In this document: one piece after another, positions 45,778 through 54,206 of the stretch
How positions within the stretch are numbered: the stretch's first letter is position 1
How the letters are laid out: each line of letters starts with the position of its first letter
From: Paludibacterium sp.
GTDB lineage: Bacteria > Pseudomonadota > Gammaproteobacteria > Burkholderiales > Chromobacteriaceae
Direction: 5' to 3'
Length of the DNA: 64,000 nucleotides
Assembly (NCBI RefSeq): GCF_019232825.1
Contig: NZ_JAFAND010000090.1
Span: 33,449-97,448, forward strand
The notes under the pieces: generated by a model
Seen by the model: only the letters and a program-made list of their open reading frames with translations
What the model was told of the DNA's origin: nothing
The model's database searches: none
Made by a program: the position numbers and the translations under genes

Positions 45778-46518
45778 TCACGCCACGCTGCGGCCGCCGT
45801 CGACGGCCAGGATCTGTCCCGTCACATAGGCCGCTTGGTCCGACAACAACCAGGCCACGGCGCGGGCCAGATCCGCCGGCACGCCGACGCGCCCAAGCGG
45901 AATCGACGCCTCGATGGCGGCACGCTCTGCCGCGGAAAAATGCGCGCCGCGTTCCGGCCAGACATTGGTGCCCGGCGCCACGCCATTCACGCGCACATGC
46001 GGCGCCAGCTCCAGCGCCAACGCGCGGATCAGCTGCGCGTGGCCGGCTTTGGCCAGGCTATACACGACAAAATCCTTCAACGGACGCTCGGCGTGAATAT
46101 CGATCAAGCCCACGATCGCCCCGCCGCTCGCCGTCAAGTGCGGCGCCGCCGCCTGGGCCAGGAACAAGGGGGCCTGCAGATTGCTCCCCATCAGATCATG
46201 CCAAGCGGCCGAATCGATCGTGCCAAGCGGCGTGGCAAAGAAACTGGAGGCATTGTTGACCAAGCCGTCGAGGCGGCCGAAACGCAGCACACAGGCCTCG
46301 ACCAGCGCAGGCAAGCGGTCGATGTCGAGCAAGTCGGCTTGCACCGTGTCGGCCGAGCCGGGACGGATCTGGTTGAGCTCGGCCGCCAACGCCTCCGCCT
46401 CGACGGCCGAGCCGCGATAGTGCAGCATCAGTTGCGCGCCGCGCGCGTGCAGCTCGCGCGCAATGCCCGCGCCCACTCGGCGCGCCGCGCCGGTAATCAA
46501 CACGACCTTATTGCGCAT
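45778..46518 (-). CDS. pteridine reductase-like SDR (FolM-type)
   Basis: 246-residue short-chain reductase. The N-terminal motif ITGAARRVGAGIA has the Arg-Arg of pteridine/dihydromonapterin reductases; LVNNASSF and the catalytic YSLAK (Tyr-x3-Lys) follow. It likely reduces dihydropterins such as dihydrofolate or dihydromonapterin with NADPH. Its start overlaps the upstream gene by 11 bp. Confidence 0.88.
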   Translation of the reverse strand: MRNKVVLITGAARRVGAGIARELHARGAQLMLHYRGSAVEAEALAAELNQIRPGSADTVQADLLDIDRLPALVEACVLRFGRLDGLVNNASSFFATPLGTIDSAAWHDLMGSNLQAPLFLAQAAAPHLTASGGAIVGLIDIHAERPLKDFVVYSLAKAGHAQLIRALALELAPHVRVNGVAPGTNVWPERGAHFSAAERAAIEASIPLGRVGVPADLARAVAWLLSDQAAYVTGQILAVDGGRSVA

Positions 46519-47131
46519 CGCTCGCCGCCTTTTTCTGCCCCGACACCGCATTGCTGCAAGGCGCCAACGCTTCGCGCATCGGCGCCGGATCCGATGGAAA
46601 CACGAAGCGCGTCTCCAGGCTGCCTTGGCTGCGACGCAGCCCGGCCAGCATGATCATCACGCCGTCGTTTTGCCGTGACAGGCGCGCCAGCAACGCCTCA
46701 TTCGGCTGCCAGCTGAACATGAAGCTGGCGTTATCGCCATCGATGCCGGTAAAAGCGGGACGATCGATCACCCGCCGATTGGATGCCAGCACCGTCAAAA
46801 AGCGACGGCCCAAGGCCGTGCCGCGCACGGCGCTGTCATAAGCGTGGAAATCCCAATCGGCGACCATGCTCGGCACGCGCAACACCACGCGCGGCACCTT
46901 CGCGTCCGGATGACAGGAAAACTCCAACGACGCCGGAAACACATGCCCCGACACCGTCCCCTCGCCTGTCAGCACCGCCACCTTGAGCGGGTTGCCCTGA
47001 TAAGGCGCGGCGATGCGCCACGACGTCTCGGCGCCCGCGCCGGCGGACAACGCCAACCATGCCGCGCCGACGGCCACTGCCTGGCGGAAAAATCGGCTCA
47101 CCCTCTTCTCCTTATTCTCGCTTTCGCCCAC
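46508..47131 (-). CDS. secreted hypothetical protein
   Basis: 207 residues with a clear signal peptide after a basic start (RFFRQAVAVGAAWLALSAGAGA, cleavage near residue 34). The mature part has alternating β-like stretches (KVPRVVLRVPSMVADWDFHAYD) and only two cysteines (SCHP and APCSN). No family recognised. It overlaps the SDR gene downstream and is divergent from the MidA-like gene across 28 bp. Confidence 0.65.
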   Translation of the reverse strand: MGESENKEKRVSRFFRQAVAVGAAWLALSAGAGAETSWRIAAPYQGNPLKVAVLTGEGTVSGHVFPASLEFSCHPDAKVPRVVLRVPSMVADWDFHAYDSAVRGTALGRRFLTVLASNRRVIDRPAFTGIDGDNASFMFSWQPNEALLARLSRQNDGVMIMLAGLRRSQGSLETRFVFPSDPAPMREALAPCSNAVSGQKKAASDAQ

Positions 47132-47159
47132 AATCGCGTGTCATTGTAGCAGGACACCG

Positions 47160-48314
47160 ATGATGAGCACCCTACCCGAACCCTCGGCCGACGCACTGGC
47201 CGTCAGCCTGCGCCTGCAGGCCGCACTGCGCCAGACGATCGTCGACAACGGCGGCTGGATTTCTTTTGCCCATTATATGGAGCAAACCCTGTACGCGCCG
47301 GGCCTGGGCTACTATGCCGCCGGCAGCCACAAGCTGGGCGGCGCCGGCGACTTCACCACCGCGCCGGAAATGACCCCGCTATTCGGCGCCACACTGGCGC
47401 GCCAGCTGGCGGCGCTGCTGCCGCAAACCAGCGGGTGCCTGTACGAATTCGGCGCCGGCAGCGGCCGCCTGGCCGCTGACCTGCTTGCCGAACTCGAACG
47501 CCTGGACACGCTGCCGACGCACTATTACATCATCGACCTGTCCCCCGACCTGATCGAGCGGCAGCGCGACACGCTCGCACGCGCGCTGCCGCATCTGCTG
47601 CCGCGCGTCAGTTGGCTCTCGGCCTTGCCAGCGGACATCGACGGCGTAGTCATCGGCAACGAACTGCTCGACGCCATGCCATGCGAGCTGATCCACTGGA
47701 ACCCGGCGCCGCAACAGCGCGGCGTGGCGCTCGGCGAAGACGGCTTTGCCTGGCGGGACCGTCCCATCGACGACCCGCGGCTGCGCGCGCAAGCCCAGGC
47801 GCTGGCCATCGCCGAGCCCGGCTACCTCTCGGAAATCAGCCTGAGCAATCAAGCCTTTTTGCGCACGCTGGCCGGCCGCCTCGCGCGCGGCGCCGTGCTC
47901 TTGCTCGACTACGGCTTCCCGCAGCGCGAGTACTACCACCCGCAACGGCACATGGGCACGCTGATCGGCCACTACCGCCACCATACGGTCGACGATCCGT
48001 TCTTTCTGCCGGGCCTGATGGACCTGACCTGCCACGTCGACTTCAGCGCCGTGGCGCAGGCAGGCATCGACGCCGGACTCGACTTGATCGGCTACACCAC
48101 CCAGGCGCAATTTCTGATCAACTGCGGCATCGCCGAGGTCATGCAGCGGCTCGATCCGGCCGACGTGCGCCAATGGGCGCCAGCGGCCGGCGCGGTGCAG
48201 AAACTGATGTCGCCGGCGGAAATGGGGGAACTCTTCAAGGTCATCGGCTTCGGCAAAGGCGTTGCCATCGATTGGCTGGGCTTCGCCCAAGGCGACCGCT
48301 GCCATGCGCTGTAA
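47160..48314 (+). CDS. SAM-dependent methyltransferase, MidA/NDUFAF7-like (COG1565)
   Basis: 384-residue protein. The family's opening GWISFAHYMEQTLYAPGLGYYAAG, the SAM site LYEFGAGSGRLAADLL, VIGNELLDAMP and the C-terminal LLLDYGFPQREYYHPQR region are all present. The mitochondrial relative methylates an arginine of complex I; the bacterial substrate is not known. Two adjacent ATGs are possible starts (47160 or 47163). A tRNA gene follows. Confidence 0.9.
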   Translation: MMSTLPEPSADALAVSLRLQAALRQTIVDNGGWISFAHYMEQTLYAPGLGYYAAGSHKLGGAGDFTTAPEMTPLFGATLARQLAALLPQTSGCLYEFGAGSGRLAADLLAELERLDTLPTHYYIIDLSPDLIERQRDTLARALPHLLPRVSWLSALPADIDGVVIGNELLDAMPCELIHWNPAPQQRGVALGEDGFAWRDRPIDDPRLRAQAQALAIAEPGYLSEISLSNQAFLRTLAGRLARGAVLLLDYGFPQREYYHPQRHMGTLIGHYRHHTVDDPFFLPGLMDLTCHVDFSAVAQAGIDAGLDLIGYTTQAQFLINCGIAEVMQRLDPADVRQWAPAAGAVQKLMSPAEMGELFKVIGFGKGVAIDWLGFAQGDRCHAL

Positions 48315-48332
48315 AAAATCCGAAGGGGAGTG

Positions 48333-48361
48333 TTGACAGTCCCATGGGGGCACGGCATAAT
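48333..48361 (+). promoter_or_regulatory. sigma-70 promoter of tRNA-Met
   Basis: Consensus TTGACA and a good -10 CATAAT are separated by 17 bp, with a G-rich discriminator-side region. Transcription would start near 48368, ~28 bp before the tRNA. Confidence 0.75.
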
Positions 48362-48395
48362 TCGCCCCACTTCGCGATTTCGCGAAGGCACAAGT

Positions 48396-48472
48396 GGCGA
48401 ATTAGCTCAGTTGGTTAGAGCGACGGAATCATAATCCGCAGGTCCCGTGTTCGAGTCACGGATTCGCCACCA
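48396..48472 (+). tRNA. tRNA-Met (CAT anticodon), elongator type
   Basis: 77-nt cloverleaf including encoded CCA. The acceptor stem GGCGAAT pairs with ATTCGCC, the D arm is GCTC-AGTTGGTTA-GAGC, the anticodon loop ATCATAA gives CAT, and the T arm has TTCGAGT in its loop. The G1–C72 pair and single-step anticodon stem exclude an initiator tRNA. A tRNA-Ile2 (CAT, lysidine-modified) is the alternative. It is the left border of a short accessory island. Confidence 0.92.
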
Positions 48473-48480
48473 CAGAATTC

Positions 48481-48509
48481 AAAAGCCCTGATTTTTTCAG
48501 GGCTTTTTT
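48481..48509 (+). terminator. terminator after tRNA-Met
   Basis: AAAAGCCCTG and CAGGGCTTTT form a 10-bp stem around ATTTTTT, followed by TT. It starts 9 bp after the tRNA. Confidence 0.9.
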
Positions 48510-48537
48510 CATTTCTTTTTCGCTTGAACGTCCCGCC

Positions 48538-48750
48538 CGGACCATGCGGTTGCCGGTCACCTCTCTCCCTGTGACGCAAAGTGTCAAGGCTCACGCCACA
48601 TCGCACCGCAAACGCCTGTTGGGTCAACCCGATTTGCGCACGGATCGCCTTAATGTCCAACGCAGCCAACTGGTGGACAACCTTGTCGGCTGGTCGCCCC
48701 TGTTGATGGGCGATGGCCTCGTTCAACCCCTGCTTGATGCTATGCGTTGC
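48538..48750 (-). pseudogene. HTH antitoxin remnant (HigA/MqsA/NadS-like)
   Basis: On the minus strand ~70 codons encode an XRE-type helix-turn-helix: DIKAIRAQIGLTQQAFAVRCGVSLDTLRHRERGDRQPHGP. That matches the DNA-binding half of HigA-like antitoxins. After QPHGP the frame runs into unrelated sequence and then the tRNA gene, so the C-terminal third is lost. No in-frame ATG is found upstream; TTG at 48726 is the only start, so it is probably broken. A 13-bp inverted repeat directly upstream looks like its former operator. No toxin gene is left. Confidence 0.65.
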
Positions 48751-48751
48751 A

Positions 48752-48785
48752 TTTTGTAGGTAATTGCAAATTATTACCTACAAAA
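48752..48785. promoter_or_regulatory. operator-like inverted repeat upstream of the HTH remnant
   Basis: TTTTGTAGGTAAT and ATTACCTACAAAA are perfect 13-bp arms around an 8-bp spacer. The ACCT/AGGT core resembles the palindromes bound by MqsA/HigA antitoxins. From here to 49009 (~220 bp) nothing else is recognisable. Confidence 0.5.
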
Positions 48786-49009
48786 CACAACAATCTGATT
48801 CCCCCCCAAACGTGAAGCCAGGACAGTGCGATGAGGTCTGTATCATTCTCCAAACTTGAGGTCGTTTTAGGGATGGCACGGCATAAGGAAGCCCATGCCG
48901 CGTGCTGCACGCAAAGCGCTGTAAGCAGACACTCAATAGTTTGCAGCTCGTTATTCTCACAACTCCGAGGGCAGCGCTCTGCTTGAAAAGCCGCTTCACA
49001 TCCACTAAT

Positions 49010-49047
49010 GTAGCCATATAAGCTACATACGTAGCCTTTTTTGCTAC
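49010..49047 (+). promoter_or_regulatory. tandem operators of the MNT/HEPN pair
   Basis: Two adjacent copies of GTAGC–N7–GCTAC (49010-49026 and 49031-49047) are separated by ATAC and end 3 bp before the ATG. A promoter TTCACA–16 bp–TATAAG (48995-49022) overlaps the first copy, so binding there would block polymerase. No Shine-Dalgarno is present. The winged-helix domain of the following protein is the obvious candidate ligand. Confidence 0.65.
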
Positions 49048-49050
49048 ATC

Positions 49051-49671
49051 ATGACATTGCTCGATACTCTCTTCGGCGGTCAACGACAACGCGCACTCGG
49101 ATGGCTGCTGCTCCACCCTGACAATGCTGTTCATGTCCGCGAACTCGCACGCCTGACCGGCACCAGTGCCGGCTCTCTGCACCGCGAGCTTGCACGGCTT
49201 GCCGATGCAGGTTTACTGCAACGCAACACGCGGGGCAATCAAGTGCTTTATCAAGCCAACCGATCCTGCCCTGTTTTCGCGGAGCTCTCCGGTTTATTCC
49301 GCAAAACGGGTGGCCTAGCTGATGTGTTACGGCAGGCCTTGGCGCCGCTCGAGCCACAGATTGAACACGCCCTTATTTTCGGCTCGGTCGCTCGAGGCGA
49401 GGAAACTGCCCTCTCCGACATCGATGTCCTGGTGATCGGCCGCGCGTCCTTTACAGATGTTGTTTCAGCGCTGTATGAATGCCAATCGACCTTGGGCCGG
49501 GAAATCAATCCTGTCGTGTATTCAACGGAGGAATGGCATGCCCGGCAAGAGCAGGGCGACCATTTCGTGCGTGACATCCTGTCTCGCCCCACTCTTCTAC
49601 TGATAGGAGCGTTGGATGACGCTGGACAATTTATTGGCCATCCACAAACTGGTTCGCCAGGCACCGGATAA
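49051..49671 (+). CDS. MNT-type nucleotidyltransferase antitoxin with N-terminal winged helix
   Basis: 206 residues. The first ~70 form an ArsR/MarR-like winged helix (VRELARLTGTSAGSLHRELARLADAGLL). Residues ~105-150 are a minimal nucleotidyltransferase with the GSVARGE motif and metal-binding SDIDVL. In characterised MNT/HEPN pairs the MNT protein AMPylates a tyrosine of the HEPN toxin. The added DNA-binding domain suggests autoregulation at the tandem operators. Overlaps the HEPN gene by 56 bp. Confidence 0.82.
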   Translation: MTLLDTLFGGQRQRALGWLLLHPDNAVHVRELARLTGTSAGSLHRELARLADAGLLQRNTRGNQVLYQANRSCPVFAELSGLFRKTGGLADVLRQALAPLEPQIEHALIFGSVARGEETALSDIDVLVIGRASFTDVVSALYECQSTLGREINPVVYSTEEWHARQEQGDHFVRDILSRPTLLLIGALDDAGQFIGHPQTGSPGTG

Positions 49672-50059
49672 GGATGGCATCGCCAAGCTGCTGCGAGCGG
49701 CCGAGCGCAATCTAACTGACGCAGCCCTCTCGGAACTCAGCAATGACAACCGTTTCGATGCCGCGTACAAAACGATCCTTCAGTGTGCGCTGATCGCTTT
49801 GTGGGCAAAGGGCTACCGTACCTCAACTAGCCAGCCAGGACATCATCAAACCGCCATACAAACGCTACCTAAAACCATGGGCGTTGCAAGTCAGACAGTC
49901 ATCGTTCTGGATGCACTGAGAAAGCAACGCAACATCAATGACTATGAGGGAGACCCGATCTCTCATTCAGCATTGCGCACTTGCCAGGATGAGGCAACGG
50001 CACTGCTGGTGCTTACCCGCGACTGGCTTGCGGCTGAGCACCCTGACCTCATCGAATAG
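49616..50059 (+). CDS. HEPN-domain toxin partner
   Basis: 147-residue all-helical protein, start supported by AGGAG 7 nt upstream. The helical core ARTLLA-like stretch is followed by the usual catalytic region, here LRKQRNINDYEGD. The RNase motif R-x4-6-H-x-Tyr is changed to R-x5-Asn-x-Tyr: the histidine is missing but the tyrosine that MNT proteins AMPylate is kept. It may be a weak RNase, an inactive partner, or a variant. Pairs with the preceding gene by overlap. Confidence 0.72.
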   Translation: MTLDNLLAIHKLVRQAPDKDGIAKLLRAAERNLTDAALSELSNDNRFDAAYKTILQCALIALWAKGYRTSTSQPGHHQTAIQTLPKTMGVASQTVIVLDALRKQRNINDYEGDPISHSALRTCQDEATALLVLTRDWLAAEHPDLIE

Positions 50060-50262
50060 CAGCGTGGCCCTATCGCTCTGAATTGACAGGACAGAGCAAC
50101 AATTAGCTTAGGGCGTGTCGTCATAAATTGGCGGTGCACTGCCTTCGGCGAGCACACCCTACACAAAGGGGTGTCCCGCTGCGTAGGGTAAATGGAATGG
50201 ACTCCTTCCACCCCGGATCGGCATCTTGTCGTACCAGTAGGCCGTGCGCTTTGTTATCACAT

Positions 50263-52206
50263 TTACAGCTTGAACCCGCCCACCACCTTGTCGAGCCCGT
50301 CGGACATCTCCGCCAAGCTTTGCGTGATCACCTCGGTGTGCTTGATCTGCGCATCCTCGTCCTGAGCGCGCGTCGACATTTGCTCGGCGGACTTGGACAT
50401 GACCTCGGTCGCGCGCGACTGCTCGGTGGTAGCGTCGCGGATTTCGATGGTTTTACGGATCACCGCCGCCATGCTGTTTTGAATATCGGCGATGCTGCTC
50501 AACGCGGCCTCGATCAACGAGACGCCGGTGTTCACCGCATCGCTGGTTTGGGACACGCGGCCGATCGCCAGCTCCGACGCTTGCCGCATCGCCGCGACCA
50601 TTTGGTCGATTTCCACCGTGGCCAGCCCGGTTCTTTCCGCCAATTTGCGCACTTCGTCCGCCACCACCGCGAAGCCACGCCCTTGCTCTCCGGCGCGCGC
50701 GGCCTCGATCGACGCATTCAACGCCAACAGATTGGTTTGATCGGCAATTTCCTTGATCACGCGAGCAACTGAGCCGATCTGCTTGGAATTCTCGTCCAAG
50801 TTCGCCATGACTGGCGTCAGCTCCGTCATCGAATGCGCCGCATGGGAGATTTCAGCCGACACCTTGGACATCGAGGTCACGCTGGCCGTCGACAGGCCGC
50901 TGGCCTGCTCGACCACGGCGGCCGCTTCCTGAGTATTAGTGGCGATATGCGCCACGCTGACGGTGAGCTGTTCGATGGTGGCGGCCGTAGTCTCGGCCAG
51001 CTGGGTAATATCGCGCGAATTCTGCGTCAGGTGATGCGTCATCTGGCCCAATTCGCTCACGCTGCCATTCAGGCTCGATGTCTGTTCGCGCACGGCAATG
51101 AACTTTTGATGCAGCTGGCTCATGAAATGATTGAAATTGGTGGCGATCTCGCCCACCTCGTCCCGACTCTCCACTGCGAGCCGCAGCGTCAGGTCGCCAT
51201 GCCCCGAGCTCAGCGATTGCATCGCTTGGCGCAACTTGCCCAACGGCTTGGTGATCGAGTTCGCCACCGTGGCGATCAAGGTCAAGGAGAACAACAAAAC
51301 CACCAGACCAATCCCGGACAGCCACGCCACCACATGATTGACCGACGCATAAATCTCGCTCTCGGCAATCTCCACCACCACGATCCAGCCGGCATCCGGC
51401 ATATAGCTGGACACCACGACCATCGGGCCTTGCGGGCCGGCGTAGTGCCCCAGGTTGAAATTCGACGGTTTGAGCAGCGTGGGCGTCACCTCGCTCATGC
51501 CGGGCAAGCTGCGCATATCGACTTTGTTGTTGATTTTGACGAGTTTCAGATCGCGATGGATCTGAATTTTGCCGTCGGTGTCCACCACGTAAACCTGCCC
51601 GGTCTGACCGATCGCCGTCTGCCGCACGCGGTTGGCGATCTCGGTCACATCGATGCCGATACTAGCGATCGCGCGATGTCCGGGCGGTCCCTTGACCAAG
51701 CCATTGACGAACATCATGATGTTGGGCTTGCCGTCCTCGCCGCCGAGATTGAAGTCGACCGTCTTGCCGCTATCGAGAAAAGCCTTGAACCAACCGTCGT
51801 CACCGTCCGGATTGACCTTGCGCAGTAGGCCCTTGCTGTCGTCGTAATAATTGTGCGTGGCTTCGGAGACCCAGCTCACCATTGCGGCGCCGGTCGCCGC
51901 GCGCACACGCTGGGCATATTTTTGCCAAGGGGCAATACCGCTCGCCGGCTCCCCCTGCGCCATCCAATCGAGCAAAAAAGTGTTGTTGGCGATCTGCAGC
52001 GTTTGCGCCATCGGGATGGAAACGGACTTATCCAGATCATTGCGCACCGCTTCCACCGTGCGCACCAGCTCATACTGCTCGACCCGCTCGGTCAGCGCGG
52101 CCCGCATCAGGTGGGCCGCTAGCAAGATAATGAGCAATAGCGAAATGATCAGGATGCCAGCCACGCTTACCATCATTTTTTTTCGAATCGACATCGAACC
52201 CAACAT
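50263..52206 (-). CDS. methyl-accepting chemotaxis protein with Cache sensor
   Basis: 647 residues: TM1 ([24 protein letters not shown]), a periplasmic double-Cache sensor (about 40-310, with [25 protein letters not shown] and [16 protein letters not shown]), TM2 ([23 protein letters not shown]), HAMP, and a signalling domain with hairpin tip [40 protein letters not shown]. It would signal to CheA/CheW; the ligand is unknown, often amino or organic acids for dCache. The start follows GGAGGG. The 203-bp gap downstream (50060-50262) has only a GC-rich inverted repeat near 50125-50150. Confidence 0.93.
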   Translation of the reverse strand: MLGSMSIRKKMMVSVAGILIISLLLIILLAAHLMRAALTERVEQYELVRTVEAVRNDLDKSVSIPMAQTLQIANNTFLLDWMAQGEPASGIAPWQKYAQRVRAATGAAMVSWVSEATHNYYDDSKGLLRKVNPDGDDGWFKAFLDSGKTVDFNLGGEDGKPNIMMFVNGLVKGPPGHRAIASIGIDVTEIANRVRQTAIGQTGQVYVVDTDGKIQIHRDLKLVKINNKVDMRSLPGMSEVTPTLLKPSNFNLGHYAGPQGPMVVVSSYMPDAGWIVVVEIAESEIYASVNHVVAWLSGIGLVVLLFSLTLIATVANSITKPLGKLRQAMQSLSSGHGDLTLRLAVESRDEVGEIATNFNHFMSQLHQKFIAVREQTSSLNGSVSELGQMTHHLTQNSRDITQLAETTAATIEQLTVSVAHIATNTQEAAAVVEQASGLSTASVTSMSKVSAEISHAAHSMTELTPVMANLDENSKQIGSVARVIKEIADQTNLLALNASIEAARAGEQGRGFAVVADEVRKLAERTGLATVEIDQMVAAMRQASELAIGRVSQTSDAVNTGVSLIEAALSSIADIQNSMAAVIRKTIEIRDATTEQSRATEVMSKSAEQMSTRAQDEDAQIKHTEVITQSLAEMSDGLDKVVGGFKL

Positions 52207-52603
52207 GGCACAACCCTCCCTGGTGGTTGGCACACAAGCCCGCGCAGTGCTATCGCCCTGCGTGCGCTGGAATGTCGCGACGGTATGACAACAGCAACAT
52301 CATTAAGCAAACTTATCAGAGTTATAGTTGCGATATCACCATGCGCAAGCCGCTAATCCCTTGTTGTGCAACGATTAAATTCAACCTGACCGATATCGGC
52401 GGCGACGCGCACTCCATCATGCACAACTCAAATCATTCCAAAAAAGAATCAACAAAACAAAAATTATTCATTTTTATCATGCTGTGTTGCGCGGTATAGT
52501 CCAGAGAGAAGATTTCAACGAACCTCGGACGGGTCGATCACCCGAGACACGGGGACAGGACAAAGACGGGCTTCACCACCCCATTAGATCGGAAATGAAG
52601 AGC

Positions 52604-52867
52604 ATGAAAAGAAAAGTGGCTTTATTCAGCAGCAGCGTGAAAGGGTTTTCCCGCTTGCTCGACGACGGATCGGTCGTCAACGACCCCAAGGCCGACTGCG
52701 GCAAAGTGGCGGACCTGTTTCGCGCCATCGGGTTTGAAGTGGTGACGGTGTTCGATTTGATCGCACAACTGACCAGTCGTGCCGTGCCGCTTACCGCCAT
52801 GAACGACTCGGCCAAGATCGCCATCCGCGACATCGGCAGCGGTCAAGTCGCCGACATTCCCGTCTAA
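52604..52867 (+). CDS. small hypothetical protein
   Basis: 87 residues from ATGAAAAGAAAAGTG (an ATG three codons upstream is also possible). Neutral, with a positively charged start, an internal hydrophobic stretch (FRAIGFEVVTVFDLIAQLTS), no signal and no family I recognise. Its TAA is the first triplet of repeat copy B, so its C-terminus may have been set by that element. The ~400 bp upstream (52207-52603) are AT-rich and non-coding, with a possible -10 TATAGT near 52494. Confidence 0.5.
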   Translation: MKRKVALFSSSVKGFSRLLDDGSVVNDPKADCGKVADLFRAIGFEVVTVFDLIAQLTSRAVPLTAMNDSAKIAIRDIGSGQVADIPV

Positions 52868-52986
52868 GAATCGCTAACAAAAGTACCGGCAAGGCATCCG
52901 CACAACTCTTGCAGCGTGTATTCGCCGTAGGCAATGCACGTCTTGTGCGAGCCCAAGGCCGTGCGTTGCTTCGCGAACGCACGCTA
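52865..52986 (+). repeat. 122-bp dispersed repeat, copy B
   Basis: Near-identical to 11486-11609, same orientation. Starts at the stop codon of the small hypothetical gene and ends with the hairpin GTGCGTT…AACGCAC. A GC-rich hairpin (GGGCCCC/GGGGCCC, 52998-53015) follows on the right. Confidence 0.85.
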
Positions 52987-52997
52987 CGCCCCAGCCC

Positions 52998-53015
52998 GGG
53001 CCCCTCACGGGGCCC
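52998..53015 (-). terminator. GC-rich hairpin after the 85-aa hypothetical gene
   Basis: GGGCCCC and GGGGCCC flank TCAC. It is 16 bp beyond the stop codon of the minus-strand gene at 53031. No T-run follows. Confidence 0.45.
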
Positions 53016-53030
53016 GCCTCCGGTTAATGC

Positions 53031-53288
53031 TTAATCAGCGGTGAGAACCAAGCAGCCGGCCACCTCCCGCGCCCGCGCCGCCACAGGCAGATACAGCCAT
53101 GAGGTGTTGGCGTCGATCGGCGCGGCACGCCACGCCAAACGGCTATCGACCACCAAGCGGCAAACGTCCGGATTGCGACGCTGTTCGCGTGGGTTGCACA
53201 ACACCGAGATCAAGGAAAGCAACTGCTCTTGGCGGAAACGCTGGGTTGGAGAAACGACGTGGACTGCCTTACTATCCTGAGTAGCCAT
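53031..53288 (-). CDS. small hypothetical protein
   Basis: 85 residues from MATQDSKAVHVVSP. Basic N-terminal half (QRFRQEQLLSLISVLCNPREQRRNPDVCRLVVDSR), then a hydrophobic end (AREVAGCLVLTAD). Two cysteines are in the middle and one near the end. AGAGG precedes the ATG at 10 nt. No recognisable family and no operon partner; the gene is closed by a GC hairpin. The 186-bp gap to the response regulator shows nothing clear. Confidence 0.5.
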   Translation of the reverse strand: MATQDSKAVHVVSPTQRFRQEQLLSLISVLCNPREQRRNPDVCRLVVDSRLAWRAAPIDANTSWLYLPVAARAREVAGCLVLTAD

Positions 53289-53474
53289 ATCAACTGACCT
53301 CTGAGTAAAGGTTGGTGTGGTCAGCGGGTCCGGGGTGCTCGCAACGCCCCGGGCTCGCGCCTCAATAAAACACGGCGAATGCCGCGCCAACCACCTTATC
53401 CAGCAAGAACGGATTCGACAAGATAGCGTGACTGTCAGGAAAATCTGAAAATCAAATACGCGCTACGCGGATAC

Positions 53475-54206
53475 CTATATCGCCGCGCGCACGCGCTCGT
53501 ACCCCGCCCGGCTCACCGGCACGCGGCTGCCGTCGGCCAGCACCGCGGCATGGCCGTCTTTGCCCTGGCGCTCCAATGCGCGCAGAAAGGCCAAATTGAT
53601 CAGGTAGGAGCGATGCACGCGCACAAAACACGACGGGTCGAGCCGGGTTTCGATATCGGCCAACCGCTGGGTTTTGAGATAGGTTTTGCCTTGGGCGTGA
53701 ATGGCAATGTAGTCGTCTTGCGCTTCGACGTAAGCGATCTCCGCCACGGCCACCACATGCACCTGATCGCGGTCGCGGATCAGCACGCGCTCAAGCCACG
53801 CGCCCGGCGCGCTCACCAGCGACTCCAGCGCGGCGGAAGGCTGGCCCAGCAGCCGGCGCGCCTTGGCCAGCGCCTCGTCGAAACGCGCCTGCGAAAAAGG
53901 TTTGAGCAGATAATCGACCGCATGCAGGTCGAACGCCTGCAGCGCATGTTCGTCGTAAGCCGTGGTGAAAATCACCCCGCTGCGCCGCCCGGTCAGCTCC
54001 AGCACTTCCAGGCCGGACAAGCGCGGCATGCGGATATCCAAAAACACCAGGTCCGGCGCCAGCGCGCCGATATCGCGCACCGTCTGCATGCCGTTTTCGC
54101 ACTCGCCCACCACTTCGACATCGGGATGAGGGCGCAGATATTCGTGAATCAACTGCCGCGCCAACGCTTCATCGTCGGCAATCAGCGCGCGTAGCGCCTG
54201 GGTCAT
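53475..54206 (-). CDS. LytTR-family response regulator
   Basis: 243 residues. Receiver domain with acidic pocket ADDE (10-13), phosphoacceptor Asp57 in LVFLDIRMP, and Lys in YLLKPF. A LytTR DNA-binding domain spans residues ~140-243, with EAQDDYIAIHAQGKTYLKTQRLADIE and RVHRSYLINLAFL. Such regulators bind direct repeats and often control cell-surface or competence genes. Coupled by ATGA overlap to its kinase. Confidence 0.93.
   Translation of the reverse strand: MTQALRALIADDEALARQLIHEYLRPHPDVEVVGECENGMQTVRDIGALAPDLVFLDIRMPRLSGLEVLELTGRRSGVIFTTAYDEHALQAFDLHAVDYLLKPFSQARFDEALAKARRLLGQPSAALESLVSAPGAWLERVLIRDRDQVHVVAVAEIAYVEAQDDYIAIHAQGKTYLKTQRLADIETRLDPSCFVRVHRSYLINLAFLRALERQGKDGHAAVLADGSRVPVSRAGYERVRAAI

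Noticed and set aside
48778..49182. 134-codon minus-strand open frame over the MNT operator
   Set aside because: Overlaps the well-supported MNT gene and its promoter; no start signal and no motif.
48396..50262. Integrated element with attachment-site duplication
   Set aside because: I looked for a repeat of the tRNA-Met 3' end (GGATTCGCC) to the right and found none, and there is no integrase.
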